The notes: generated by a model from the letters alone, not told the origin. Shown: positions 7,027 to 16,926, counted from the stretch's first letter. The stretch is DNA of 64,000 nucleotides from Verrucomicrobiota bacterium (GCA_014860005.1 JACZKP010000124.1:1-64000); one strand, 5' to 3'. Program-made: numbers and translations.

Positions 7027-8358
7027 GTGAAGGCGAATACCAAAGCAGCAAAAGACCAACCTGGCTTCAGTCGTCGGCGCTTCCTCCATAAAACCGCTGC
7101 TGCCGTCTGCCTGTCCGCCTGCGCGCCCCAGATCATTCCCTCCTCCGTCCTCGGCATGGGCGGCGCGACCTCACCCAACAACCGCATCGCCGTCGGCTTC
7201 ATCGGCACTGGCGATCATGGGGTGAATTGGAATCTCGGGCCATATCTCCGCCACAAGGACGCGCAGGTCATCGCCGCCTGCGACGTGGACAGCAACCGCC
7301 TCTTTCGCGCGTCGGAAACAATCAACGACTTCTACAAGAACGAGGATTGTTTCGTCACAAAGGATTTCCGCGAAATCTTGGCCCGGAAGGACATTGATGC
7401 GGTGATGATTTCCACGCCGGACCATTGGCACACGATCATCAGCATCCTGGCGATCCAGGCCGGCAAGGACGTTCAATGCGAGAAACCCACGCTCACGATT
7501 GATGAAGGCAAGCTGCTTATTCAGGCGGTGCGCAAGCATCAGAAGGTTTTCCAGACGAGCACCGAGGATCGCGCGGTGCCGGAGTATCATCGCATGGCGG
7601 AACTGGTGCGCAATGGCCGCATCGGCAAACTCCAGCGCATCGAGGTAATCTTGCCCAAGCAACCGCAACAAGCCGGCGATCCCACGCCGCAACCCGTGCC
7701 CAAGGAACTGGATTACGAAATGTGGCTTGGGCCGGCGCCGTTCGCGCCCTACACGCGGGACCGCGTGCATTGGAATTTCCGTTGGATCTGGGATTACTCC
7801 GGCGGAATTATCTGCGACTGGGGTACGCACTTGTTCGACACCGCGCAATGGGCCAACGACACCGAGCGCAGCGGGCCGGTGGAGATTGACGGCAAAGGCA
7901 CGCACTGGACGGATGGCCTCTACGACACCGTGAAGGATTACGACGTCACGTATCGCTACGCCAACGGCGTGGTGATGACGTGCAAGCCCGGCAATCCGAG
8001 CCTCAAGTTCATCGGCACGGACGGCTGGGTGGGCAACACCGGCTGGCGCGGGCCGGTGCAAGCCAGTTCACGGGAGATTCTGAATTCAAAGGTTGGCGAA
8101 AACGAAGTGCGTCTCTACACGAATCCGCAAGGCGAGCACGATGACTTTCTCCAATGCGTGCGGAGCCGCAAGGACCCGTATTTCCCGGTGGATATCGGCC
8201 ACCGCGTTTCCACGGTCTGTCATCTGGCGAACCTCGCGATCAAACTCGGCCGCAAGTTGAAGTGGAATCCAGATGCAGAGCAATTTGTTGGCGATAACGA
8301 AGCGAACAAGCTGCTGGATCGCCCACGCCGCGACCCGTGGCAGTTGCCGAAGGTTTAG
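7027..8358 (+). CDS. Gfo/Idh/MocA-family oxidoreductase, Tat-exported
   Basis: This 443-residue protein starts with a Tat signal (SRRRFLHKTAAAVCLSAC, about residues 15-32). The NAD(P)-binding Rossmann fold follows: RIAVGFIGTGDHG (about 58-70), AACDVD and the EKPTLT segment typical of the EKP lysine motif in this family. The C-terminal Gfo/Idh domain includes WDYSGGIICDWGTHLFD. Such enzymes oxidise or rearrange sugars with a tightly bound cofactor folded before Tat export. Verrucomicrobiota and Planctomycetota carry many copies for polysaccharide breakdown. It is followed closely by a DUF4838 protein, probably in the same transcript. Confidence 0.88.
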   Translation: MKANTKAAKDQPGFSRRRFLHKTAAAVCLSACAPQIIPSSVLGMGGATSPNNRIAVGFIGTGDHGVNWNLGPYLRHKDAQVIAACDVDSNRLFRASETINDFYKNEDCFVTKDFREILARKDIDAVMISTPDHWHTIISILAIQAGKDVQCEKPTLTIDEGKLLIQAVRKHQKVFQTSTEDRAVPEYHRMAELVRNGRIGKLQRIEVILPKQPQQAGDPTPQPVPKELDYEMWLGPAPFAPYTRDRVHWNFRWIWDYSGGIICDWGTHLFDTAQWANDTERSGPVEIDGKGTHWTDGLYDTVKDYDVTYRYANGVVMTCKPGNPSLKFIGTDGWVGNTGWRGPVQASSREILNSKVGENEVRLYTNPQGEHDDFLQCVRSRKDPYFPVDIGHRVSTVCHLANLAIKLGRKLKWNPDAEQFVGDNEANKLLDRPRRDPWQLPKV

Positions 8359-8393
8359 GAATGTCCTATAACGCTTGCAGAATGGAGAACTCC

Positions 8394-10199
8394 ATGAAAC
8401 TCACCTTTCGATCCACCGCCGCAGGGATGATGCTCATTGCCGCCGCCACATCAGTAAGCGCAACGATTAAGCTCGCGGACTCCGGTACGCCTGGGGTCGT
8501 CATCATTCAACAGGCGGATGCAGCGGCACCTGAGCAACACGCCATTGGCGAACTTGTTTTCCACCTGAACCAGATTACGGGCGGGAAGTTCGTGATTCAA
8601 TCCAACGCCACCGATGCGCCGCCGAACGCCATCATTGTCGGCCCGGGCGCGCTTGCGGCGAAACTGTTTCCCGAAATTGAGCTGGCAAAGCTGGCCCCGG
8701 AGGAGTTTGTCATTCGGACCAAAGGCAACCGCCTGTTGCTGGCCGGCGGACGACCCCGCGGAACGATTTACGCCGTCAACCGTTTCCTGCAAGACCAGTG
8801 CGGCGTGCGCTGGTGGACGCCTTGGGCCACCAACATCCCGCAACGGGGCACGCTGCAAATTCCCGACCTCGAGGTGCGCGGCCAGCCTCCCTTCGAGTAC
8901 CGCGAGCCATTCTGGTTTCAGGGATTTGATCCGTTGTGGAAAGTGCGCAACGGCGCGAATGGTGAGAATCGCCGCATCCCCGCCGCGTGGGGCGATTGCA
9001 TCCGGTACAAAGGTTTTGCTCACACGTTTTATCCGCTCGTACCACCGGAGAAACATTTCAAGGATCATCCCGAGTGGTACAGTCTGATCAACGGCAAGCG
9101 CACGCACGAGCGCGCCCAGCTTTGTCTCTCGAACCCGGAACTGCGCGACTTCGTCGTCGGGCGCGTGAAGGAATGGCTGCACGATGACCCGGATGCCGGC
9201 ATCATTTCCGTGACGCAGAACGACTGGTACGGCCAGTGTCAGTGCGAGCACTGCAAGGCGATTGACGACGCGGAGGGCAGTCCCGCCGGCAGCATGATCG
9301 CTTTCGTGAATTACATCGCCGAGAAAATCGAACCGGAATTTCCGCGCGTGGCGGTGGACACGTTTGCCTATCAATACACCCGCAAGCCGCCCAAAACGAT
9401 CAAGCCGCGTCCGAATGTGATCGTCCGGTTGTGCAGCATCGAGTGCAACTTCCGCGAACCACTGGATCATCCGTCCAACGCCGCGTTCCTGGCCGACCTT
9501 GAAGGCTGGTCGAAAATCTGCCAGCGACTCTACATCTGGGATTACACGACCGATTTCTCGAATTACCTGTTGCCGCATCCCAACTGGTTCACGCTCGGTG
9601 CGAACGTGCGGCTCTTTCAGAAGTTCGGCGTGCGCGGTGTCTTCGAGCAGGGCGCGTATCAGGGTTTTGGCGGAGAGCTGGGCGAACTGCGCGCCTGGGT
9701 GCTGGCGCAACTGCTCTGGAATCCACAGCAGGATGACCGCGCGCTGATCCGGGAATTTCTCCAAGGTTATTACGGCCCGGCGGCCAAACCCATCGCGAGC
9801 TATCTCGAATTGATGCACGAAGCGTCACGCGGTTTCTACCTCGGCTGCTTCACGAAACCGAAAGGGCCGCATCGTGAAGCCAAACCCCTGGTGGCCGCGG
9901 AACAACTCTGGCAGGCGGCGGAACGCGCCGTGGCCGACGATCCCGAGCTGCTGGCGCGCGTGCGGCTCAGTCATTTGCCCGTGCGATTTGCCATTCTGCG
10001 GGAATGGGAAAAGCTGCGCGCCGATTGCCGGGAACAGAACCTTGACTGGCCGCTCCCGGACTCGCGCAAAGCCGTGGCGGACGAATTTGCCGCCGTGGCG
10101 AAGGGCGTGCCCGGCAAGCCGTGGACGGTGGTGCATCCCCTCCGCGAATCCGGCCTGACCGTCGAGAAGTTTCTGGCGGACTTTGCGCAGGATCCGTAG
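8394..10199 (+). CDS. DUF4838 protein with alpha-glucuronidase-like N-terminal domain
   Basis: The start at 8394 is preceded by GGAG at a suitable distance and opens a signal peptide (MKLTFRSTAAGMMLIAAATS). The 601-residue protein has an N-terminal glycosidase-accessory domain (about 25-140, including LLLAGGRPRGTIYAVNRFLQ and CGVRWWTP). A large DUF4838 region follows, with WYSLINGKR, CLSNPEL and QCQCEHCKA. This architecture resembles family 67/20-type exo-glycosidase relatives, so a periplasmic glycan-degrading role is likely. Substrate and catalytic residues cannot be read from sequence alone. Its neighbour is an exported sugar oxidoreductase. Confidence 0.82.
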   Translation: MKLTFRSTAAGMMLIAAATSVSATIKLADSGTPGVVIIQQADAAAPEQHAIGELVFHLNQITGGKFVIQSNATDAPPNAIIVGPGALAAKLFPEIELAKLAPEEFVIRTKGNRLLLAGGRPRGTIYAVNRFLQDQCGVRWWTPWATNIPQRGTLQIPDLEVRGQPPFEYREPFWFQGFDPLWKVRNGANGENRRIPAAWGDCIRYKGFAHTFYPLVPPEKHFKDHPEWYSLINGKRTHERAQLCLSNPELRDFVVGRVKEWLHDDPDAGIISVTQNDWYGQCQCEHCKAIDDAEGSPAGSMIAFVNYIAEKIEPEFPRVAVDTFAYQYTRKPPKTIKPRPNVIVRLCSIECNFREPLDHPSNAAFLADLEGWSKICQRLYIWDYTTDFSNYLLPHPNWFTLGANVRLFQKFGVRGVFEQGAYQGFGGELGELRAWVLAQLLWNPQQDDRALIREFLQGYYGPAAKPIASYLELMHEASRGFYLGCFTKPKGPHREAKPLVAAEQLWQAAERAVADDPELLARVRLSHLPVRFAILREWEKLRADCREQNLDWPLPDSRKAVADEFAAVAKGVPGKPWTVVHPLRESGLTVEKFLADFAQDP

Positions 10200-10259
10200 C
10201 GCAAGTGCGGCCTCCCACCGCGCCAGTGATTACCCAATCCTCCGCCGTCCGCCGGGTTT

Positions 10260-11096
10260 TTAACCTCTGGTCTTTACGAGGTTCGGCATTTTCTTGAACC
10301 GCGCAAGCGGATCAACTGCCACACCCGAATCTGCCACAACCTGCGCAGGCTCACTTGCCGTGGTGGCGTCCGATGGCCGCGCAATCGAAGCCGATAGTTT
10401 GATCGTTGGCGCAATGGCAGCCACGGATTCCGCGGCTACCGGCGCGGGCAGTGGTGGCGGGGTGCGTTTCTCGAAGAAGGAACTTTGGCTGAAAGCCGAG
10501 GTCGTCACCGGTGCCGATGCCGTGACGGGCGATGATGTGGGCATCGCCGGCAGCGTTGGCGCAACCTCGGCAAGCTCGACTTCCTCTGCGCGCCAGCAAA
10601 GTCGGATGGATGGAATTGGCCCCAAGCTCACCATCAATTCGCGATATTCCAGGTCGGTCAATTCCACTTCATCCGCCATCTGCTGCGCTTGGAGCAGTGC
10701 CGACAAAATGGCATGGGTCGTTTTGACCTTTTGATTGGCGGCGATCAAAGCGCGGACCGCCGAAAGCGGGACTTCTTCCAGTTTGCGCAAACGCACGAGC
10801 AGGCGCTGCACGGGGCTGATCTCCAAATCCACGCCGCTCAACTCGAAACCCGCTTCGAGGAATATCCTCCGGTTGGACTCAATCTCCAGCAGGGCGTGGC
10901 TGATGCGGTGCTCGTTGTCCGCCTTCAAATCCATCACGCTGGATTGCACATCCACCTTCAACTGCTGGAGTTGACCGGCGGTCGCGGCGATGGTTTCGCG
11001 TACTTCCGCGACTTTTGGGGGCAACTGCTGCAACGCGATTCTGAGTTCGGTCGCCCGTTGACTGAGGTTCTTGGCTTTGCTGATAAATTGCTTCAT
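10260..11096 (-). CDS. Coiled-coil partner of the giant ATPase
   Basis: This 278-residue protein has an N-terminal helical coiled-coil part (about 1-165; for example VAEVRETIAATAGQLQQLKV) with no signal peptide. A disordered region rich in Pro, Ala, Ser and Thr follows, then a short conserved-looking tail DPLARFKKMPNLVKTRG. No family is recognised. It lies 22 nt after the 1935-aa ATPase and is surely co-transcribed with it. The helical N-terminal half somewhat resembles membrane-remodelling helical proteins such as PspA in character only. I infer it is an adaptor or cofactor of the ATPase. Confidence 0.75.
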   Translation of the reverse strand: MKQFISKAKNLSQRATELRIALQQLPPKVAEVRETIAATAGQLQQLKVDVQSSVMDLKADNEHRISHALLEIESNRRIFLEAGFELSGVDLEISPVQRLLVRLRKLEEVPLSAVRALIAANQKVKTTHAILSALLQAQQMADEVELTDLEYRELMVSLGPIPSIRLCWRAEEVELAEVAPTLPAMPTSSPVTASAPVTTSAFSQSSFFEKRTPPPLPAPVAAESVAAIAPTIKLSASIARPSDATTASEPAQVVADSGVAVDPLARFKKMPNLVKTRG

Positions 11097-11118
11097 AACG
11101 CCTCCGTGGATTCTCGGT

Positions 11119-14100
11119 TCAATTGCCGCCGATGATCGGCGGTTTCTGTTCTCCCGACGCTCCGGTTTCCCGTTGCTTCTGCGCCTCGGCGATGGCCTTC
11201 TGGAAATGTTCCAGAAACTCCGCTTCGTTGCTCAACATCTCCTGCGTGACATCAATCTCCAACGAACCCTGCTTCGCCCGCGTTTCCAGCAACTCCTGCG
11301 ACGTGCGCAGATGATCGCGTTGCCGCGCCGCCATGTCCTTCAACGTTGCCAGCGTGCTGTGGACCATCTCCATCTCATGCTCCATCCGCTTCATTGCGTC
11401 GCCGACCGTGCCGGTGTGAACCGCCGTAATCGCCTGGCTCAAATCCTGACGTAACGCGTTTAATCCCTCGCCCAACTTGGCGGTCAACTGGTTGAAATTG
11501 CCGTCACCCGCAGCGCCCTTCTTTGCCGGTTGCGCCAGACGTTGCTCAACCGTCGCGCGCAATGCTTCCAAACTCTGGCTCAACGGCCCGAGATCAATCG
11601 TCACTGGTCGCGGCGCTGCCTGCGGTCGCACGGTTTGCTTCTCCATAGCGGCTTGCAGCGCTTCCAGTCCTTTGCTGACTGACGACATGTCCACAACCAC
11701 CTGCGGGGCGACTTGCGGTTTGGCGGATTGTTTCTCCATCGCAGCCTGCAATGCTTCCAAGCTTTTGCCCACTGGAGTCATGTCCACCGTTACTTGCGGC
11801 GGCGCTGGCGGCGGCTTTGCCAATTGACTCGCAATCACCTGTTGAATCCCCTCAAGCCCTGATTGAAAACCACTCAACTGCGCCACGATGCGTCCAGCCG
11901 GATCGCTGTCCCCGCCTGCGCCGCGCGCGGCGGTGTTGTGCTTGAAGGTCTTCTTGATGTCCTCCCAACGCGCTTTTTCCTCGGCGGTCTGAATGCCGAT
12001 GAGTTCCCGGAACTTCAGCATGTTCGCTTCCGTCCCCGTCGTGAGCGTTTGCGATTCGCCGCGATAGTGATCGAGGATGATCGCGCGCACTTCGTCGTCG
12101 TTCATGATCGTGACGACCTTTTCCGCGAGCCGGTTCATGTTGCGATACGAACCCTGCAAGCGGAACGGCGGCTCGGTGCGGAACTCGTCGGCCTGTGCGG
12201 CGGAATGAATGTATTCCTGGTTCACGCGCAAGATGACCTCGCGAATCATCACGAGTTTCTTCATCACCGACAGAATTTCCTCCACCTCCTGTGACGAATA
12301 ACTGCCCTCGAAACCTTCCGCCTCGCGCTCGCCAGACTCGGCCATGCGGATGAACGAGCGAATGTCCTTCTGACTCTTGTTCGCCAACGGCGCGAGCACG
12401 GCGTTTGAGGTGACGGCGTTTTCCAGATAGCTCGCTTTGAAGTAATCCGCGTTGCCGCCTATGATGTCGCCGAGATTGTAGGTGTCCGCGCGGTTAGCGA
12501 GCATGTCCGGGATTTTGAACTTCTGCCCGCTCTCGGTGTAAGGATTGCCCGCCATCACCACGACCACTTTGCGCCCGCGCAAATCGTACGTGCGCGGTTT
12601 CCCGCGCCAGACGCCCTCGATGCGGCGCTGGCCGTCGCACAGCGAAATAAACTTCTGCAAAAACTCCGGGTTGCAATGCTGGATGTCGTCCACGCAAATC
12701 ATCGCGTTATCGCCCATCTCCAGCGCGAGATTCAGCTTGATGATCTCCTCACGCGCCGCGGCGTTCGGCGCTTCCTCGGGATCGAGTGACACGACATTGT
12801 GCCCGAGCGCCGGACCGTTGATCTTGATGAAGATGATTCCCAACCGGCTCGCGACATATTCCATCAACGTCGTCTTGCCGTAACCGGGCGGTGAAATCAC
12901 CAGCAGCAAACCCATCAAATCCGTGCGCTTGGCCGCGCCCGCCGCGCCGATCTGCTTGGCAAGATTATCGCCGACCATCGGGAGATAAATCTGATCAATG
13001 AGCTGGTTGCGCACGAACGACGTGAGCACCTTCGGCTTGAATTCATCCAGTCGCAGCTTGGCGCGCTCGCGTTCGATCAATTGCTGCTTCAAGGCGTGGA
13101 ACTTCTCGAATCGCGGCACGACATCGCGCTCGAACTTCTGCAACCGCTCCTGAAAATTCAGGTAATCGAACTGATACTTGCTGCCTTGAATCAGGCCGTG
13201 GCTGCCCTTAATGCCTTCAATGACCCGCGAGGTGGCCGCCTTCACAACGGAACGCTTGAGATCGTTCCCACAAAACAGAATGGCGGCGACTTCTTCGAGG
13301 TATCTGAGTTGGTGGGTCGAGTCGCGCTGCGACTCGACGTCCGGTCGCAGCGCGACCGGACCTACCTGAGTGAGTAGAAACCCCCGCACCCAATCGCGTA
13401 CCAAATCCAGCTCGCTGCCCGGGTGCTCGGCCAACGCCTGCCGCCGTTGCTCAAACATTTTCTCGCTGCCTTTGCTGGCAAGATGCTTGTTGAAGGCCGC
13501 GAACAATTGATCTGCTTCCTGACTGACGGAAGCGGTTTCACCAGTGATCAATTCGTTGAACAGATATTCGCCGGCTTCGTTGGCAATCTCCTGCGAATAC
13601 AGTTTCGCCTCCTCCACAAACGCGCTGATCAAACCTTGCAACGCGGTGATGTAGTTCTGCTGCGTCGGGTCGCCGGGGAAGAGTTTATTTCGATCAGCGA
13701 ACGCGTTGAGTTTCGCCGCCCAGAGCGTGCGCGTTTCCGGCGGGCAAAAGCGATTCCAGTAAACCACCGCGCACGCCCGTGCCGTCGGGCTGAAGCGTGC
13801 GAGTTGCAGCGCATGATGCGTGGTCAACAGCACGTGGAAAATCTTCGCGCCATCCAGGTCGTGAATGCCCTTGGTATAGCCTTCCAGGTAACGCGCGCCC
13901 ATGAACTCCTGCACGAACGCGAGGCGTTGCTCTTCCGAGAAAGCGAGGGCTTCCGCCATTCCCGGAGCGCGGCCTTCAGGCCGCTTCACCTCACGCACCG
14001 ACTGCGGCTCACTCGAACTTCCAACCGCCTTGCCATTTCCACGTTGAAGCGGGCTAAAGCCCGCGCTCCTGTCTCCAATCGCCTTCAACATCTGCCACGC

Positions 14101-16926
14101 CAGATACTCGGCGCGATAAACATCACGATTCTCGGAAACCACTTCCTGATCCCACACATCACGCGTGGCGAGGAACGCTTCGTCCGTGATCGGCTCGAAA
14201 TACTTCGTGCTCGTCAGGTGGACATGCTGCACGCCGTCGCGATTGACCACCGTCAACTCAAGCGGCTGCGTGTTGATGTTGAAATGATGCTTGCCGAGCT
14301 TGATGACGTCCTGCCCGCCCACAAACAATTCCTGCCGATCCTTCAACTGCCGCACCGCCTCCTGTTGCGTGCTCTTGAGCCGGCCCTGCAAATCATCCGC
14401 CTTCACCGAATCGCCCAGCGCGAGCAGTTGCTCAATCGTCTCGCGGACCTTGGCGATCATCAGGTCCGACGCCATGTAGCTGTTGATGTCCTCGATGGAC
14501 TTGAACCCCGCGAGGCGATTCTGAATCACCTTGAGGATGCGCTCGGCGGCGGTCAGCAACGCGCTGGCCTTGCGATTGCGCTGCTCGACGAGCGCGACTT
14601 TCCGCTGCTCGAACGCCTCGTAAAGTTCCGTGCGGCGGTCGGCCAGTTGAACCGTGTATTCCTCGAAATCGGCGAACGTGCCTTCCAGTTCTTCAAGCTG
14701 AACGGAGAGCCGATTCAAATACTCCTCGCACTTGGCGGGCGAATCGCAGAGGTCGAGATAGCTCGACGCCGCCTGACCGAGCAGCTTCATCTGCGCGGCG
14801 AACTGGGCCGCGCCTTCGCTGGCGAAGAGGCTTTCCAGTCGCTTCTTCAACGCCGCCTTCACCTGATTCAACGTGGAATAGACTGCGGTAATCGAATCAA
14901 TGATGCGCGTCGTCTCGGTCGCGTCCTCGATCTTCAGGCTGTTGACGATCTCGATGAGCATTTCGAGTTCGCCGCCCGCAACGGTGACGGCCTTCTCGAT
15001 TTCCTTGCCTTCCGCGACCTTCGTCACGCGATCCACCGCCGCGAGATGTTCGGCGGCCTGTTTGCGATACGGCTCGAGCGACTCGGGCTTGAGCAGAAAC
15101 TTCACGCACGAGCCAGACAATTCATCCGTCTGCGTCACGACTTGCTTCTCCAGTTCCTCAACCTGCGCGACATCCACATAACGAACCTCCTTGAACGTGA
15201 TCAGTTCGCCCCGAAGCTTTCGCAGCGAAGCAAGATTCAGCACGAAATCGTTCAGCCCGCCGAAGCTGGCGCGGCGGATGTTTTGAAACTGATCCGTGCA
15301 ACGCTTGCGCACGTCCTTCACGCGCTCGACGGCTTCGCGTTGCAGGCGGCGCACCTTGTCGAATTCGTCCACCGCCTTGTCCGCCGCCTCGCGCACCTGG
15401 CGCAACGCCGCGTCCACCTGGAAGCCATCGGCGCTCGACAACCACGGGTACGAATCCAGAATCGCGCCGCAGCGTTTGACGAGGTCGGTGTAAATTTCCG
15501 CGTACGGATTCTCCTTCCGCACGAGCGTCATCACCTCGTTGCATTCGGCGAGGCAGCGCACGACCTCCTTGTTGCCGACCTGATAAAGGAAAGCGTCCTT
15601 CTTGCCGGGCGGTTCGTGGCCGGGCTGATGAAACGGCGTCTGCCGCAGTTGAATCATGTGATGCTTCTGCGCCTCGGCTTCGGCGCGGAACAGCACGAGA
15701 TGACCGTTCGGAAACAGCGAGAAACCATTGCAACTGATGCGTTCCTCGATCTTCTGCGCGATCAACCGATACGGTAGCAGCGCGTAATCGCCGGTCAACC
15801 GGTTGTAAAAACAGTAAAGCACGTCCTCGCCATTCGGCGCATGAACGACGCGCTCGATGACCATGTTCTCGTCCTTGCTCTCGAACTGTTTGAGTTCGCC
15901 GGTCGCGAGATAGTAGCCATCGGGGAAAATCAAACCGTGCTCTTCGGGCAACAACACACAGGATTGGCCGAGTGAATCCACGCGCATCGCGGTTTGCTGC
16001 TTCTCGTTGAAAATGAAATAGCGCGCCGCCTGTTCCTTGTAAGGCCGGATCTTCAGCAGGATCAAATGGCCAACCAGGCCGTAGGCGATTTCGGCATCGT
16101 CCACTTTCTGATGTTTATCGTCCACCGGTTCGGCATAAACGCCTTCGCCGGACGCGGTGTTGTCTTCGACTTTGATCGTGAGGTCGCCGCCGACGCATTC
16201 GACAAACACGCGGTCTTCGATGGAGATGTGCGGGTGATCGCCGTAACGATAGGATTCGCGATCCGGCGTCTGCCAGCGGAACTGGTGCGCCGCCGGATAC
16301 CCGATGCGGCGATATTCCGCCTCGGCCCGACCGTCCACGAAGCGCAGCTTGCCGTCATTGAACGCCCACTTGAACACAGCGAAATCATTCAGCCCCGCGC
16401 CGGTGGCGAACTTCATGTAAAGCTTGCCATCAATGACCGCGAATTTCCGGAACGCGCTCTTCTCATAAACGTTGTAGAGTCGCTTGAAATCTATGAGGAA
16501 TTGTTTGTCGTTGAGGACATCGAGGTTGTCCTCCTTGAACGTGCCGGCCTCTTCGTCGCGGCGATAAACCGCGAACACGTCCGCCAGTTCCATCTCCTTC
16601 TTCAGACCGAACTGAACGTTGAAGCCGAACAGAAATCTTCCGTGCCCAAGCTGGATCATATCGCGCGGGACGCAATTGTGCGCGGTGACGATGCGGTCAG
16701 CCTGGAGCAGCTTGTATTCAATCGAACCAAAAACCTCCGAGCGCCGCGCATCGAGTTTGGCCGTGCGCTCGCGCAACGCCGCGCCCTGCGTGTTCAACCG
16801 CTGGCGAATGATCTCATACGTCGCGCTGCCGAGCGTTTGCGCCGTGGAAGGCGCGGCGGTCTCGGGCGCGGGTGTGGCGGCGCCTTCGGGCTGCGGGGCG
16901 GGTTTTGGTTCGGGGGCTTCGGCCAT
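11119..16926 (-). CDS. Giant DUF3686/AAA+ ATPase (annotated family: DNA repair ATPase)
   Basis: This 1935-residue cytoplasmic protein has a Pro/Ala-rich N terminus (1-30), then a DUF3686-type region (about 40-480). Long coiled coils (about 490-900) and an AAA+ domain follow. The P-loop SPPGYGKTT is near residue 1345, Walker B AMICVDDIQ near 1410, and a sensor-like AGNPYTESG after it. The C-terminal third carries three related repeats (about 1700-1795, SLEALQAAMEKQ) and more coiled coil. The family name DNA repair ATPase is historical and function is unproven. Two in-frame palindromic inserts lie near residues 950-989 and 1189-1204. It is flanked by flotillin upstream and a coiled-coil protein downstream, which suggests a membrane-associated remodelling machine. 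Confidence 0.85.
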   Translation of the reverse strand: MAEAPEPKPAPQPEGAATPAPETAAPSTAQTLGSATYEIIRQRLNTQGAALRERTAKLDARRSEVFGSIEYKLLQADRIVTAHNCVPRDMIQLGHGRFLFGFNVQFGLKKEMELADVFAVYRRDEEAGTFKEDNLDVLNDKQFLIDFKRLYNVYEKSAFRKFAVIDGKLYMKFATGAGLNDFAVFKWAFNDGKLRFVDGRAEAEYRRIGYPAAHQFRWQTPDRESYRYGDHPHISIEDRVFVECVGGDLTIKVEDNTASGEGVYAEPVDDKHQKVDDAEIAYGLVGHLILLKIRPYKEQAARYFIFNEKQQTAMRVDSLGQSCVLLPEEHGLIFPDGYYLATGELKQFESKDENMVIERVVHAPNGEDVLYCFYNRLTGDYALLPYRLIAQKIEERISCNGFSLFPNGHLVLFRAEAEAQKHHMIQLRQTPFHQPGHEPPGKKDAFLYQVGNKEVVRCLAECNEVMTLVRKENPYAEIYTDLVKRCGAILDSYPWLSSADGFQVDAALRQVREAADKAVDEFDKVRRLQREAVERVKDVRKRCTDQFQNIRRASFGGLNDFVLNLASLRKLRGELITFKEVRYVDVAQVEELEKQVVTQTDELSGSCVKFLLKPESLEPYRKQAAEHLAAVDRVTKVAEGKEIEKAVTVAGGELEMLIEIVNSLKIEDATETTRIIDSITAVYSTLNQVKAALKKRLESLFASEGAAQFAAQMKLLGQAASSYLDLCDSPAKCEEYLNRLSVQLEELEGTFADFEEYTVQLADRRTELYEAFEQRKVALVEQRNRKASALLTAAERILKVIQNRLAGFKSIEDINSYMASDLMIAKVRETIEQLLALGDSVKADDLQGRLKSTQQEAVRQLKDRQELFVGGQDVIKLGKHHFNINTQPLELTVVNRDGVQHVHLTSTKYFEPITDEAFLATRDVWDQEVVSENRDVYRAEYLAWQMLKAIGDRSAGFSPLQRGNGKAVGSSSEPQSVREVKRPEGRAPGMAEALAFSEEQRLAFVQEFMGARYLEGYTKGIHDLDGAKIFHVLLTTHHALQLARFSPTARACAVVYWNRFCPPETRTLWAAKLNAFADRNKLFPGDPTQQNYITALQGLISAFVEEAKLYSQEIANEAGEYLFNELITGETASVSQEADQLFAAFNKHLASKGSEKMFEQRRQALAEHPGSELDLVRDWVRGFLLTQVGPVALRPDVESQRDSTHQLRYLEEVAAILFCGNDLKRSVVKAATSRVIEGIKGSHGLIQGSKYQFDYLNFQERLQKFERDVVPRFEKFHALKQQLIERERAKLRLDEFKPKVLTSFVRNQLIDQIYLPMVGDNLAKQIGAAGAAKRTDLMGLLLVISPPGYGKTTLMEYVASRLGIIFIKINGPALGHNVVSLDPEEAPNAAAREEIIKLNLALEMGDNAMICVDDIQHCNPEFLQKFISLCDGQRRIEGVWRGKPRTYDLRGRKVVVVMAGNPYTESGQKFKIPDMLANRADTYNLGDIIGGNADYFKASYLENAVTSNAVLAPLANKSQKDIRSFIRMAESGEREAEGFEGSYSSQEVEEILSVMKKLVMIREVILRVNQEYIHSAAQADEFRTEPPFRLQGSYRNMNRLAEKVVTIMNDDEVRAIILDHYRGESQTLTTGTEANMLKFRELIGIQTAEEKARWEDIKKTFKHNTAARGAGGDSDPAGRIVAQLSGFQSGLEGIQQVIASQLAKPPPAPPQVTVDMTPVGKSLEALQAAMEKQSAKPQVAPQVVVDMSSVSKGLEALQAAMEKQTVRPQAAPRPVTIDLGPLSQSLEALRATVEQRLAQPAKKGAAGDGNFNQLTAKLGEGLNALRQDLSQAITAVHTGTVGDAMKRMEHEMEMVHSTLATLKDMAARQRDHLRTSQELLETRAKQGSLEIDVTQEMLSNEAEFLEHFQKAIAEAQKQRETGASGEQKPPIIGGN
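13316..13361. repeat. Twin-hairpin palindromic element inside the ATPase gene
   Basis: Two perfect 10-bp hairpins with 3-nt loops stand side by side: GTCGAGTCGC/GCGACTCGAC (13316-13338) and GTCCGGTCGC/GCGACCGGAC (13339-13361). On the coding strand they read in frame as part of GPVALRPDVESQRDSTHQL, between RGFLLTQV and RYLEEVAAIL. The structure is that of a REP-type repeat that became coding sequence. Confidence 0.85.
13958..14078. repeat. Composite palindromic element inside the ATPase gene
   Basis: Two hairpins, GCGGCC-TTCA-GGCCGC (13969-13984) and GCGGGCT-AA-AGCCCGC (14049-14064), bound an insert of about 120 nt. It encodes RSAGFSPLQRGNGKAVG and continues to RPEGRAPGM. The insert separates the coiled-coil region from the next helical domain and keeps frame. 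Similar SAGFSPLQRG strings are typical of translated intergenic repeats in this phylum. Confidence 0.75.

Noticed and set aside
8451..9818. A 455-codon open frame on the minus strand
   Set aside because: It is antisense to the DUF4838 gene and has no recognisable domain or start signal.
13423..15777. A 784-codon open frame on the plus strand
   Set aside because: It is the shadow of the giant ATPase gene; its composition (Leu/Arg/His rich, no motif) is typical of antisense frames.
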